Position numbers and translations under genes: made by a program. Positions 9,406-17,986 of a DNA stretch of 64,000 bases are shown here, piece by piece. Source of the stretch: Pseudomonas duriflava (GTDB lineage Bacteria > Pseudomonadota > Gammaproteobacteria > Pseudomonadales > Pseudomonadaceae); contig NZ_VLKY01000008.1 of the NCBI RefSeq assembly GCF_007830155.1, positions 186,001 through 250,000 on the forward strand, read 5' to 3'. Each line of letters starts with the position of its first letter. Positions within the stretch are counted from its first letter, which is position 1. Under the pieces are notes generated by a model. It did no database searches. It worked only from the letters and a program-made list of their open reading frames with translations, and was not told the DNA's origin.

Positions 9406-10212
9406 ATGTTGTATCTAAACGCCCTTTACCGTTATCCGGTCAAATCCATGACTCCAGAGCCACTTGAGCGAGCCTTGATCGATACGTTGGGCATAGCGGG
9501 CGATCGGCGTTGGATGGTTGTCGACGCAGCTACCGGGCGTTTCCTTACCCAGCGGCTGTTACCTGCAATGGGTAAGATTGAGGCCCGCTGGGAGGGATGG
9601 GAGAAGCTGCTTTTACGCGCTCCCGGCATGCCGGATTTATGTGTTGATGTTCCGTCTGCTGATGACGCGCTGCGGGGGGTCACCGTATGGAGTGATAGCT
9701 TTCAGGTCCCTGATGCAGGCGTCGAGGCCAACCGTTGGCTTAGTGCCTTCCTCGAGCGTGCTTGTCAGCTGGTCTACATGCCTGAAGGTCGTGCTCGCCA
9801 AGTGGACACCAACTATGCCGAAATAGGGGAAAAGGTCCATTTCGGTGATGGTTTTCCCTTGTTGCTGATTGGTCAGGGCTCGTTGGAGGATGTGTCGCAG
9901 CGAGTAGGGCGAAGCCTCGATGTACGACGTTTCCGGCCGAATCTGGTAATTGAGGGGAGCGAGGCTTTTGCTGAAGATGATTGGAAGCGGCTGCGTATTG
10001 GTACGGTTGATTTTCGGGTAGCCAAACCCTGTTCCCGTTGCATCATGACGACGATCGATCCTTTGACCAACGTGCGTGACCCTGATCGTGAACCCTTGGC
10101 AACACTCAAGACCTACCGTGAGCGTGAGGGCGCCATATATTTCGGACAGAATCTCGTGCCGCTCAATTGTGGTGCCTTGAGCGTAGGCATGCCGGTTGAA
10201 ATATTGGAATGA
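9406..10212 (+). CDS. MOSC domain protein, YcbX-like
   Basis: A 268-residue protein with the N-terminal MOSC beta-barrel domain (LYRYPVKSM, GDRRWMVVD) and the C-terminal MOSC domain carrying the conserved cysteine in KPCSRC, the presumed molybdenum-cofactor ligand site. Related proteins such as YcbX reduce N-hydroxylated bases and other N-oxides using the molybdenum cofactor. This one has no 2Fe-2S ferredoxin domain at its C terminus (E. coli YcbX has one), so it would need a separate electron donor. The gene is preceded by a hairpin that contains its ribosome-binding site. It converges on rapA. Confidence 0.88.
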   Translation: MLYLNALYRYPVKSMTPEPLERALIDTLGIAGDRRWMVVDAATGRFLTQRLLPAMGKIEARWEGWEKLLLRAPGMPDLCVDVPSADDALRGVTVWSDSFQVPDAGVEANRWLSAFLERACQLVYMPEGRARQVDTNYAEIGEKVHFGDGFPLLLIGQGSLEDVSQRVGRSLDVRRFRPNLVIEGSEAFAEDDWKRLRIGTVDFRVAKPCSRCIMTTIDPLTNVRDPDREPLATLKTYREREGAIYFGQNLVPLNCGALSVGMPVEILE

Positions 10213-10220
10213 ATGGCCGC

Positions 10221-10247
10221 ATGGCCCTTTCCTTAGGAAAGGGCCAT
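10221..10247. terminator. Convergent terminator-like hairpin between the MOSC gene and rapA
   Basis: A perfect 12-bp inverted repeat (10221-10232 with 10236-10247) with a 3-base loop lies between two convergent genes, 9 bases after one stop codon and 12 bases beyond the other. No long T-run is present on either side. Confidence 0.65.
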
Positions 10248-10258
10248 GGCGAGGCGGA

Positions 10259-13081
10259 TTAGCCTGCTACGAGGACGCGAATCGCTTCTAGGCGTAGCGA
10301 TGCTTTATCCAAGTAAGCCATACCATCTTTACGCTGCTGACGAAGCGTATCAATTTCGGTATCTCGGACGTTGGGGTTGACCGCTTGCAATGCAGTAAGA
10401 CGGTCTATTTCTTCGTCCATACTTGCGATGAACTGATGCCGAGCCAGCTCCACGCGTTCAGTATGGCGTGGCAGGGCTTTTCCTTCCCCGGTTACGACCA
10501 GCTTGGCTAAAGCATCCCGCTGCGCTTGAACAAACTTATTAGCGCTGCCACGTGGCACACTTTCTAGTTGATCGTTCAAGGTTTCGAATGCTACTCGAGC
10601 CGCCAGATCATTACCGTTTGCATCAAGCAGACAGCGTATCGCCACTGGCGGCAGGAAGCGACTCAGCTGTAGAGCCCGAGGCGCTACAGCTTCACTTACA
10701 TAGATCAGCTCCAGTAAAACGGTCCCAGGCTTTAGCGCCTTGTTTTTAATCAATGCCACCGCAGTGTTGCCCATTGAGCCTGACAGTACGAGGTCCATTC
10801 CACCTTGAAGCATAGGATGCTCCCAGGTAATGAACTGCATGTCTTCTCGGGCCAGTGCAAGATTGCGGTCATAGGTAATGGTAACGCCTTCATCACTACC
10901 TAAGGGGAAGCCAGCATCCAACATTTTTTCGCTTGGCCGTAGGATCAAGGCATTTTCAGAATGATCTTCACTGTCAATGCCGAAGGCGTTAAGCAACTCC
11001 TCCATATAAATAGGCAGCGTAAAGGCGTCATCCTGCTCCAGAATAGCCTCTGCCAGCGCCTCACCTTCTCCAGCACCGCTGGAGTTAAGTTCAAGCAAGC
11101 GGTCACGGCCGCTATGCAGTTCGGTCTCTAAGGTCTCACGGGTGCGCTGTCCTTCAGCAAGTAGAGCCTTCCATTCATCTTCATCTCCACCCATTAGCCC
11201 GTTATGCAATTGTTCGGCAAAACGCTGCTGCAGAGCATTACCTGTCGGGCTCGTTGCCAGGAAGGCATTGAGAGCTTCGTGGTACCACTGGAATTGACGC
11301 TCTTGCATGCTGTCTTGAAGATAAGGTACATGTACCTGGATGGTATGCCGCTGGCCGATGCGGTCGAGGCGTCCAATGCGCTGCTCAAGCAGGTCCGGAT
11401 GGGCCGGCAGGTCAAACAGTACCAGGTTATGAGAGAACTGGAAGTTACGTCCTTCACTGCCAATTTCTGAGCAGATTAGGACCTGGGCTCCAAATTCTTC
11501 GTCAGCAAAATAGGCGGCTGCCCGATCACGTTCAAGAATGCTCATACCCTCATGGAACACGGTAGAGGGTATGCCAGAGCGCAGGCGCAAGGCGTCCTCC
11601 AGATCCAGGGCCGTTTCCGCATGAGCGCAAATAACCAGAACCTTGTGTTTCTTGAGTGACTTCAGAGTGTCGATCAGCCAGCTGACCCGAGGATCGTGGC
11701 GCCACCAGCGATCATTGTCATCTTCTGGTACATACTGCGTCTCCGGATACAAGGAGTTGCCAATATCCATGTATTGATCCGGAAGTGGCAGGGCATGTGC
11801 CTGAAGGTTACGCTCGGGGAATCCCTTCACGGCTGCCCGTGTATTACGGAACAGGACCCGTCCCGTGCCGTGGCGGTCGAGCAGCTCTCGGATCAGGCGA
11901 GCACGCGCTTCTTCGTCACCGTCGGCAACTGCGGTCAACAATGTGTCACCTTCAGCACCCAGGAATCCGTGGATTGCCTCGCGCGCGGTGGCGCTCAATG
12001 TTCCATGGTCCAGCAGTTCCTGTACCGCCTCTGCAACTGGTCGGTAATGGGCGCTTTCGGCGCGGAATACTTCAAGATCATGAAAGCGGCTGGGGTCAAG
12101 CAGGCGCAACCGCGCAAAGTGGCTGTCCTGGCCTAGCTGCTCGGGTGTCGCTGTTAGCAGCAGGACACCTGGAATAACCTCGGCCAATTGTTCTACGAGG
12201 CGATATTCAGGGCTGGCATTTTCGGGATGCCATACAAGGTGGTGCGCTTCGTCGACTACAAGTAAATCCCAGCCGGCAGCAAATGCGGCATCTTGAGCAC
12301 GTTCGGCGTGTTTCAGCCACTCAATAGACACGAGTGCGATCTGGTTTTCTTCAAAAGGATTACCCGATTCAATAGCGGCAAAGCGCTCGGCGTCGAACAG
12401 CGCAACCTCAAGATTGAAGCGGCGGCGCATCTCAACCAGCCACTGATGCTGTAGGTTTTCCGGAACGAGGATAAGAACCCGCCGGGCACGCCCGTTAAGT
12501 AACTGGCGATGAATGACCAGGCCGGCTTCGATTGTCTTGCCCAGTCCGACCTCATCGGCCAGTAGGACGCGCGGAGCAACACGATCAGCAACGCTTCGAG
12601 CGATATGCAGCTGATGGGGGATCGGTTGAGTACGCGCCCCGGCTAGCCCCCAAAGGGATGATTGAAGAAGGCGGCTGCTGTGCTCCAGCGTATGGTAGCG
12701 CAGGCTGAACCAGGACAAAGGATCGATCTGGCCGGCGAACAGACGATCACTGGCCAAGCGGAACTGGATAAAGTTAGACAGTTCCGCTTCGGTTAGGGAA
12801 CGTGGTTCGTTCTGTGCGGTAAAGCCATGATAGGTCAATAGACCGTCGTTCTCCTCCACTTCACGAACGGTCAGCTTCCAACCTTCAAAATGTGTAATCT
12901 CATCACCTGGGGTGAAGCGTACACGAGTCAACGGTGCGTTGCGTTGAGCGTATTGGCGTGTTTCTCCGGTAGCCGGATACAGTACCGTCAGCAGGCGGCC
13001 ATCCTGTGCCAGAATGGTTCCGAGACCCAGCTCGGCTTCACTGTCGCTGATCCAACGTTGCCCAGGTTGATACTGCGCCAT
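10259..13081 (-). CDS. rapA: RNA polymerase-associated ATPase RapA (HepA)
   Basis: SWI/SNF-type ATPase that binds core RNA polymerase and promotes its recycling after transcription. It has 940 residues (E. coli 968). An N-terminal pair of Tudor-like barrels is followed by the helicase core: Walker [12 protein letters not shown] near 175, DEAH near 280, and the helicase C motif [15 protein letters not shown]. The RapA-specific C-terminal region completes the chain. The single gene reads toward the convergent MOSC gene. Next to it, running the other way, are a small gene and an alkB-like gene, the same neighbourhood as P. aeruginosa PA3306-PA3308. Confidence 0.96.
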   Translation of the reverse strand: MAQYQPGQRWISDSEAELGLGTILAQDGRLLTVLYPATGETRQYAQRNAPLTRVRFTPGDEITHFEGWKLTVREVEENDGLLTYHGFTAQNEPRSLTEAELSNFIQFRLASDRLFAGQIDPLSWFSLRYHTLEHSSRLLQSSLWGLAGARTQPIPHQLHIARSVADRVAPRVLLADEVGLGKTIEAGLVIHRQLLNGRARRVLILVPENLQHQWLVEMRRRFNLEVALFDAERFAAIESGNPFEENQIALVSIEWLKHAERAQDAAFAAGWDLLVVDEAHHLVWHPENASPEYRLVEQLAEVIPGVLLLTATPEQLGQDSHFARLRLLDPSRFHDLEVFRAESAHYRPVAEAVQELLDHGTLSATAREAIHGFLGAEGDTLLTAVADGDEEARARLIRELLDRHGTGRVLFRNTRAAVKGFPERNLQAHALPLPDQYMDIGNSLYPETQYVPEDDNDRWWRHDPRVSWLIDTLKSLKKHKVLVICAHAETALDLEDALRLRSGIPSTVFHEGMSILERDRAAAYFADEEFGAQVLICSEIGSEGRNFQFSHNLVLFDLPAHPDLLEQRIGRLDRIGQRHTIQVHVPYLQDSMQERQFQWYHEALNAFLATSPTGNALQQRFAEQLHNGLMGGDEDEWKALLAEGQRTRETLETELHSGRDRLLELNSSGAGEGEALAEAILEQDDAFTLPIYMEELLNAFGIDSEDHSENALILRPSEKMLDAGFPLGSDEGVTITYDRNLALAREDMQFITWEHPMLQGGMDLVLSGSMGNTAVALIKNKALKPGTVLLELIYVSEAVAPRALQLSRFLPPVAIRCLLDANGNDLAARVAFETLNDQLESVPRGSANKFVQAQRDALAKLVVTGEGKALPRHTERVELARHQFIASMDEEIDRLTALQAVNPNVRDTEIDTLRQQRKDGMAYLDKASLRLEAIRVLVAG

Positions 13082-13195
13082 GTAGTAGCTTCTCCCGCCC
13101 GTTCAAAAAGCCGGTTATGTTAACGAAAGCATTCGTCAGGGCCAAAGCCTGATGCATAAAAACTTTCAATAGGTGTGACGCCTGAGGTGCATCCG

Positions 13196-13462
13196 ATGTT
13201 ACCGCCCATCTCCCAAGGTCTGCTTCCGGTTACGACCCAGCATGATGTTGTTAAGCCTAGAAATGATATCCCCCCTATATCTCCGGTCGCGCCCACTAAG
13301 GAAAGTGGCTTTCAGCGCTTGCTCGATGAGCGTCAGCTTGAGCAGGAAAGCGAGCGCCGCCGTAAGCGCAAGCGTGCCCTCGAAGCCACGTTGTCTGCTG
13401 ACTCTGCAGATGCTCTAACCGACCCGTTGGAAAAAGGGCAGTGCGTTGATGTAAAAGTTTAG
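13196..13462 (+). CDS. Conserved small hypothetical protein next to rapA
   Basis: An 88-residue protein from the ATG at 13196, which has GAGG 8 bases upstream. A GTG at 13175 in the same frame would add 7 residues. The N-terminal half is proline-rich (MLPPISQG, PPISPVAP). Residues 40-65 form a highly charged helix (RLLDERQLEQESERRRKRKR). There is no signal peptide, membrane segment or recognised domain. Position between rapA and the alkB-like gene corresponds to P. aeruginosa PA3307. Function is unknown. Confidence 0.65.
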   Translation: MLPPISQGLLPVTTQHDVVKPRNDIPPISPVAPTKESGFQRLLDERQLEQESERRRKRKRALEATLSADSADALTDPLEKGQCVDVKV

Positions 13463-13526
13463 GTTTGTACTTCGCAAGCAAGCAGAGTGATAACCCTATG
13501 GGGACAGGCTTCGTTAGGCTATTGTC

Positions 13527-14120
13527 ATGAATTCTAAGTGTATTGCTTTGCCACTGACAAATGCGGAGCTGTATTTGCATGAGCAATGGGTCGAGCCTGA
13601 ACTGGGCAAGGCCTGGATGGCAACTCTGCTGAGGGAAACGCTTTGGGAGCAGCCTGAAGTGTTCATTTATGGTCGCCACTATCCAACGCCTCGGTTAGTG
13701 GCTTGGTACAGCGACCCTGCCGTGCGTTACGGTTACTCGGGCCTCGATCATCCGGCGCTAGCCTGGACTCCATTGCTACAGGCGATACGTACCCGGGTCG
13801 AGCACACCTGTGAACAGGCGTTCAATGGTGTATTGCTTAATCATTACCGGACAGGGCAGGATTCGATGGGTTGGCATAGCGATAATGAAGCGGTACTGGG
13901 GCATAATCCAGTCATTGCCTCGTTAAGTCTCGGCAAAACGCGCCGATTCGATCTGCGTAGGAAAGGGGCGCAGCGTATAGAGCATTCCCTGCTGTTGACT
14001 CATGGCTCCTTGTTGATCATGCGAGGTACCACGCAACATTACTGGCAGCATCAGATTGCTAAGACTCGCAAGACACTGGCATCTCGATTGAACCTTACTT
14101 TTCGCTGGATAAAGATGTGA
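13527..14120 (+). CDS. AlkB-like 2-oxoglutarate/Fe(II)-dependent dioxygenase
   Basis: Oxidative dealkylation enzyme of the AlkB superfamily, expected to repair alkylated bases. The 197 residues carry the substrate-loop motif NHYRTGQDSMGWHSDNE with iron ligands His117 and Asp119. The distal His175 is in YWQHQI, and the 2-oxoglutarate-binding arginines are in SRLNLTFR (187 and 193). Its stop codon overlaps the GTG start of the next small gene (ATGTGAGC), suggesting translational coupling. No Ada-type promoter was seen. Whether the substrate is DNA, RNA or protein is not shown. Confidence 0.9.
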   Translation: MNSKCIALPLTNAELYLHEQWVEPELGKAWMATLLRETLWEQPEVFIYGRHYPTPRLVAWYSDPAVRYGYSGLDHPALAWTPLLQAIRTRVEHTCEQAFNGVLLNHYRTGQDSMGWHSDNEAVLGHNPVIASLSLGKTRRFDLRRKGAQRIEHSLLLTHGSLLIMRGTTQHYWQHQIAKTRKTLASRLNLTFRWIKM

Positions 14121-14275
14121 GCGACGATAAACTGATCGATTTCAATAGCGAGCGCAGTAAGCGCATCCATGACCTCAAGGAAAAGCGGCTGAATGAAATG
14201 CGCCAGGCTTTTGAGCAGGCCCTGCCGCTAGGAAAGCCTAAAAAGAAAGGAAAATCTAAACCCAAGAAGCGTTAA
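14117..14275 (+). CDS. Small basic hypothetical protein overlapping the alkB-like gene
   Basis: A 52-residue frame starting with GTG at 14117 and sharing four bases with the end of the dioxygenase gene. It begins MSDDKLIDFNSERSKRIHD and ends in a lysine-rich tail (KPKKKGKSKPKKR). The middle is predicted helical and charged. Third-position usage and the overlap support a real gene, probably translated by coupling. It is followed 22 bases later by the ANR box of the PhrS-like RNA. The lysine tail suggests nucleic-acid contact, but that is only inference. Confidence 0.7.
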   Translation: MSDDKLIDFNSERSKRIHDLKEKRLNEMRQAFEQALPLGKPKKKGKSKPKKR

Positions 14276-14297
14276 GTGCTCTGCTAATGCCTCTTCA

Positions 14298-14339
14298 TTG
14301 ACTTCCGTCAATACTTGGCGGCTTTTGTTGGCTTATTGT
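14298..14339 (+). promoter_or_regulatory. ANR/FNR box and -10 element of the PhrS-like RNA
   Basis: TTGAC-TTCC-GTCAA (14298-14311) matches the ANR/FNR consensus TTGAT-N4-ATCAA in all but the inner base of each arm. A -10 like TATTGT is at 14334-14339. The box centre (14304.5) is about 41.5 bases before a start near 14346, the standard class-II activator position. Confidence 0.75.
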
Positions 14340-14345
14340 GCGGAT

Positions 14346-14539
14346 TATCGCAAGGCCATACAGGAGTCGCTGTCATGTTCATCATTGATCAAATCACGAT
14401 CGGGATGAAAGGAAGGGCAGCTTGATTTGCCTGTTTAGGGATGTTGCAGAAGTCATTATCTGGAAGGATACCCTTTGGTATTGATACTTCCAGTTGGAGC
14501 ACGCAAGGCACTTGGGGCGACTTCGGTCGCCTTTTTTTT
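14346..14539 (+). ncRNA. phrS: PhrS-like oxygen-regulated small RNA
   Basis: An RNA of about 190 bases is predicted between an ANR-type promoter and a strong terminator (stem 14516-14521/14526-14531 with a UUCG loop, then eight T). In P. aeruginosa, PhrS is an ANR-activated, Hfq-binding RNA of about 213 bases located next to the alkB-like gene PA3306. It carries a small ORF and stimulates pqsR translation. Position, ANR box, length and internal mini-ORF all agree here. A small hairpin, ATACC/GGTAT at 14469-14482, lies in the middle. No pqs genes are in view, so targets may differ. Exact ends are estimated. Confidence 0.75.
14375..14425 (+). CDS. Mini-ORF inside the PhrS-like RNA
   Basis: A 16-codon frame, MFIIDQITIGMKGRAA, starts with ATG and has AGGAG 8 bases upstream (14362-14366). 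PhrS of P. aeruginosa also encodes a short peptide, reported as 37 codons, so this one is shorter. It may be functional, or it may only set ribosome occupancy on the RNA. Confidence 0.45.
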   Translation: MFIIDQITIGMKGRAA

Positions 14540-14553
14540 GCTTACAAAAAAGT

Positions 14554-14596
14554 AATGTTCATAAAAAGCAAACCGGCAGCTCAAGGCTGCCGGTTT
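14554..14596 (-). terminator. Rho-independent terminator of the sugar transporter gene
   Basis: An 11-bp stem (14570-14580 with 14586-14596), on the minus strand followed by TGCTTTTT, lies a few bases beyond the transporter stop codon. Confidence 0.85.
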
Positions 14597-14601
14597 GGGA
14601 G

Positions 14602-15834
14602 TTAATGTGTGTTCAAGGGTTGAACACGATAGCCTTTCAGGCCGTAGAACAGGATATACAGATAGCCAATCATTGGTACAAAGAAGGACGTTAGCAGGCC
14701 GATGGAGTCAGCAAAGATTGCCTGGATCAACGGCAGCAGTGCGCCACCGACAATGCCCATACACAGCAGGCCGGAACCCTTGCTGGTGAACTTGCCTAAT
14801 CCATCCAGGGCTAGTGAGAAAATTGTTGGGAACATGATTGAATTGAACAGGCCAACACACAGCAATGCCCACATGGCGAACTTACCGCTCATGGCAATGG
14901 CTAGGCCGATCAAGATCACGTTGGCAATGCTGTTGAAGGCCAATACATGGCTGGGCTTAACTTTGGCCATGATAACGCCGCCTACGAAGCGGCCTACCAT
15001 CGCCCCACCCCAATAGAGGGCCAAGTATTGGCCTGCTGCGCTGCTGGTCAGTCCGGCTACTTCAGGGCTTTCCATCAGGCTGATGAGGTATGTACCAACT
15101 GACACTTCAGCACCCACATACATGAAGATGCCTACAACACCGAGCAACAAATGCTTGTGTTGCCAGATGCTTTTGGCTTCCTGATGAGGAGCTGCGCTGT
15201 TGGTCTGGACCTCCTCATTGCCGCCCTTGATCTGAGGCAGTTTGATAAGGCCAATAATAATGGCGATGACCAATAGCATGCCGGCCAGAATGAGATAGGG
15301 CATCTGGACTGAGGAAGCGTCTGTGCTGTGCTCCACAAGTGCCAGGATGGTAACCGCGCCGATCAGCGGGCCTACCGTAGTGCCCAATGAGTTAAAAGCC
15401 TGGGTCAAAGTCAGGCGGCTAGCGGCTGTTTCTGGCTTGCCCAGAATTGTAACGTACGGGTTAGCTGCTACCTGCAGGATAGTAATGCCGCCTGCAAGAA
15501 TGAACAGGGCTAGTAAGAAAAAGGTGTAAGAGTGAGCACCAGCGGCAGGATAGAACAACAGGCATCCTACAGCGGCTGTGCAAAGACCAAGAATGATGCC
15601 CTTTTTGTAACCCAAGCTCTCAACTAGGCGTCCCGCTGGAAAAGAGACGATAAAGTAGGCGGTAAAGAAACAGAACTGAATCAGCGATGCTTGTACATAG
15701 CTCAGTGTGAAAACAGCTTTGAGGTGGGGAACCAGAATGTCATTCAGTGAGGTGATCAGTCCCCACATGAAGAACAAGACAGTTAATACTGCCAGAGGGC
15801 CTCTGTAATTGGGGATGTGGTTGGAATTATTCAT
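14602..15834 (-). CDS. FHS-family sugar:H+ symporter (GluP/FucP type)
   Basis: A 410-residue inner-membrane carrier with about 12 hydrophobic segments. It has the FHS-type signatures FFMWGLITSLNDILVPHLK near the N terminus, FPAGRLVESLGYKKG after helix 2 and QVAANPYV in helix 4. These resemble the glucose/galactose and fucose symporters. GGAG lies 5 bases before the ATG. No sugar catabolic genes are adjacent, so the substrate is unassigned. Two AAnCGnTT sites upstream suggest LacI-family control. Confidence 0.85.
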   Translation of the reverse strand: MNNSNHIPNYRGPLAVLTVLFFMWGLITSLNDILVPHLKAVFTLSYVQASLIQFCFFTAYFIVSFPAGRLVESLGYKKGIILGLCTAAVGCLLFYPAAGAHSYTFFLLALFILAGGITILQVAANPYVTILGKPETAASRLTLTQAFNSLGTTVGPLIGAVTILALVEHSTDASSVQMPYLILAGMLLVIAIIIGLIKLPQIKGGNEEVQTNSAAPHQEAKSIWQHKHLLLGVVGIFMYVGAEVSVGTYLISLMESPEVAGLTSSAAGQYLALYWGGAMVGRFVGGVIMAKVKPSHVLAFNSIANVILIGLAIAMSGKFAMWALLCVGLFNSIMFPTIFSLALDGLGKFTSKGSGLLCMGIVGGALLPLIQAIFADSIGLLTSFFVPMIGYLYILFYGLKGYRVQPLNTH

Positions 15835-15898
15835 CTTTACTCCAAATGAAAGGCTACTTGTTTAAGCGCCCGGTTAAAAGCTCGCACTAAGATTGATC

Positions 15899-15957
15899 TA
15901 ATCGGTTTCGGTTCAATCGGAGCGGCATAATAGTGGCGAAGCGTCACGAAATCGATT
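15899..15957. promoter_or_regulatory. Two LacI-family-like operator cores upstream of the sugar transporter
   Basis: AATCGGTT (15899-15906) and AATCGATT (15950-15957) both fit the AAnCGnTT core bound by many LacI-family regulators. They lie 51 bases apart, 65-123 bases before the transporter start. No regulator gene is in the window, so this is a weak prediction. Confidence 0.3.
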
Positions 15958-16010
15958 CGGCCGCGTGCTTAAGTTAAAAAAACCTCGTATTAATGCCTGA
16001 CGAATACTCA

Positions 16011-16042
16011 AAAAAAAGCCCGCATCTTTCAATGCGGGCTAT
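16011..16042 (-). terminator. Rho-independent terminator of fabA-fabB
   Basis: AGCCCGCAT/ATGCGGGCT arms flank a short loop and are followed on the minus strand by a T-run (the A-run at 16010-16017). It lies 20 bases beyond the fabB stop codon. Confidence 0.9.
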
Positions 16043-16061
16043 TAAGCAGATCAATTAGACG

Positions 16062-17279
16062 TCAGGCTTGCCACCGTTTAAGAACAAGCGTGGCATTGGT
16101 GCCACCAAAGCCAAAGCTATTGCTCATGACGACATCGATCTTAGCGTTCTCGCGTGTTTCACGCAGAATCGGTAGATCGGCGACTTGGGAGTCCAATTCA
16201 TCCACGTTGGCCGAGCCGGCAATAAAGCCGCCTTCCATCATCAGCATGCAATAAATGGCCTCATGAACACCTGCAGCGCCTAGAGAATGGCCTGACAAAC
16301 TTTTGGTAGAGCTAATAGGCGGCGCTTTGTCACCAAAGACTTCACGAACTGCCTTGATCTCTGCCACATCTCCCACAGGGGTTGAAGTGCCATGAGTGTT
16401 TAGGTAGTCGATCGGGTCTTGTATGGTTGACATTGCTTGCTGCATGCAGCGAATAGCACCTTCGCCGCTAGGCGCCACCATGTCATAACCGTCTGAGGTG
16501 GCACCATAGCCAACGATCTCAGCATAAATTTTTGCGCCACGCGCAAGGGCATGCTCTAGCTCTTCAACGACGACCATGCCGCCGCCGCCAGCGATAACAA
16601 AGCCGTCACGGTTGGCATCATACGCGCGCGACGCCTTTTCGGGCGTTTCATTGTACTGGCTAGACAGGGCTCCCATGGCGTCAAACAGGAATGACTGACT
16701 CCAGTGCTCTTCCTCGCCACCGCCAGCAAAAACAATGTCCTGCTTGCCTAGTTGGATCTGCTCCATGGCCAAGCCGATACAGTGGGCACTGGTGGCGCAA
16801 GCCGAGGCGACGGAATAGTTGAGTCCCTTGATCTTGAAAGGCGTAGCCAGACAGGCGGAAACCGTGCTGCTCATGGTGCGGGTGACCCGATATGGACCGA
16901 CGCGCTTGACGCCTTTTTCGCGCAGGATGTCCAAGGCTTCCATCTGGTTGAACGTCGAGGCGCCACCGGATCCAGCAATCAGGCCGGTGCGTGGATTAGA
17001 AACCTGCTCTTCGGTTAAGCCAGAATCCTTTACAGCCTGCTCCATCGCCAGATAGGCATAGGCAGCGGCATCGCCGACGAAGCGCTTGACCTTGCGGTCG
17101 ATAAGTTCTTCGAGATTAAGGTCAACGGAGCCGGAAACCTGGCTGCGCAACCCCATTTCGGCATATTCCGGATTAAAACGGATGCCGGAGCGGCCTGCAC
17201 GCAAGTTGGCGGAGACGGTGTCTTTGTCATTGCCGAGGCAAGAAACTATGCCCAAGCCGGTGATCACGACGCGACGCAT
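16062..17279 (-). CDS. fabB: Beta-ketoacyl-ACP synthase I
   Basis: Condensing enzyme needed to elongate unsaturated fatty acids in the cytosolic type-II system. It has 405 residues. The catalytic Cys161 is in [11 protein letters not shown]. The two active-site histidines are in [11 protein letters not shown] (about 295) and SGHSLGAAG (about 331). It is co-transcribed with fabA, 12 bases apart, the classic anaerobic unsaturated-fatty-acid operon. A terminator follows. Confidence 0.97.
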   Translation of the reverse strand: MRRVVITGLGIVSCLGNDKDTVSANLRAGRSGIRFNPEYAEMGLRSQVSGSVDLNLEELIDRKVKRFVGDAAAYAYLAMEQAVKDSGLTEEQVSNPRTGLIAGSGGASTFNQMEALDILREKGVKRVGPYRVTRTMSSTVSACLATPFKIKGLNYSVASACATSAHCIGLAMEQIQLGKQDIVFAGGGEEEHWSQSFLFDAMGALSSQYNETPEKASRAYDANRDGFVIAGGGGMVVVEELEHALARGAKIYAEIVGYGATSDGYDMVAPSGEGAIRCMQQAMSTIQDPIDYLNTHGTSTPVGDVAEIKAVREVFGDKAPPISSTKSLSGHSLGAAGVHEAIYCMLMMEGGFIAGSANVDELDSQVADLPILRETRENAKIDVVMSNSFGFGGTNATLVLKRWQA

Positions 17280-17291
17280 GCGGAAAGACCC

Positions 17292-17807
17292 TTAAAAGCT
17301 ATCTGTTGAAGTAAATAGACCGACACGGAGACCTTCGGCCGAGTAAATTTCACGCCCGTCCACGCTAACACTCCCATCAGCAATGGCCAGGATAAGCGAG
17401 CGTGTAATGGTACGCTTGATATGAATGTTATAGGTTACTTTCTTCGCCGTAGGCAGTACCTGGCCAAAGAACTTGACTTCGCCGGAGCCCAAGGCGCGCC
17501 CGCGACCGGGATTGCCTTGCCAGCCAAGATAAAATCCGACGAGTTGCCACATGGCATCCAGGCCCAGGCAGCCTGGCATTACCGGGTCACCTTCGAAATG
17601 GCATTTGAAAAACCAGAGGTCTGGATTGATATCCAACTCGGCGACCAGTTCACCCTTACCGTACTTGCCGCCTGTATCACTGATATGCGTGATCCGGTCG
17701 ATCATTAGCATGTTTGGGGCAGGCAGTTGCGCATTACCCTGGCCGAATAGCTCGCCACGGCTGCAGCGCAGCAAGTCTTCGTGGGTGAAGGCGTGTTGTT
17801 TGGTCAT
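17292..17807 (-). CDS. fabA: 3-hydroxydecanoyl-ACP dehydratase/isomerase
   Basis: Makes trans-2- and cis-3-decenoyl-ACP, the branch point to unsaturated fatty acids. It has 171 residues. His70 ([14 protein letters not shown]) and Asp84 ([11 protein letters not shown]) are the catalytic pair, with the same numbering as in E. coli and P. aeruginosa. It is first in the fabA-fabB operon. On the minus strand a TATAAT element is present at 17847-17852, but no good -35 was found. Confidence 0.97.
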   Translation of the reverse strand: MTKQHAFTHEDLLRCSRGELFGQGNAQLPAPNMLMIDRITHISDTGGKYGKGELVAELDINPDLWFFKCHFEGDPVMPGCLGLDAMWQLVGFYLGWQGNPGRGRALGSGEVKFFGQVLPTAKKVTYNIHIKRTITRSLILAIADGSVSVDGREIYSAEGLRVGLFTSTDSF

Positions 17808-17950
17808 GCAAGCTCCTGTAGCTGGCCTGGTGGGTCAGTGGCGGCGATTATAATGTCGCTCTCGCTATTAGGCCGCCACCACATAGACAGCCAAGCCATT
17901 TTGAAAGTCACAGCAAGGCGATAAAACCTTCCCAGAGGCGAATTGTGCAC

Positions 17951-17972
17951 GTTGGAGTTCAAATACTCCAAC
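17951..17972. repeat. Inverted repeat after the hybrid kinase gene
   Basis: Eight-bp arms (17951-17958, 17965-17972) with a 6-base loop lie 15 bases beyond the kinase stop codon. This is a possible weak terminator without a T-run. Confidence 0.4.
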
Positions 17973-17986
17973 ATTGATCGCTTCGC

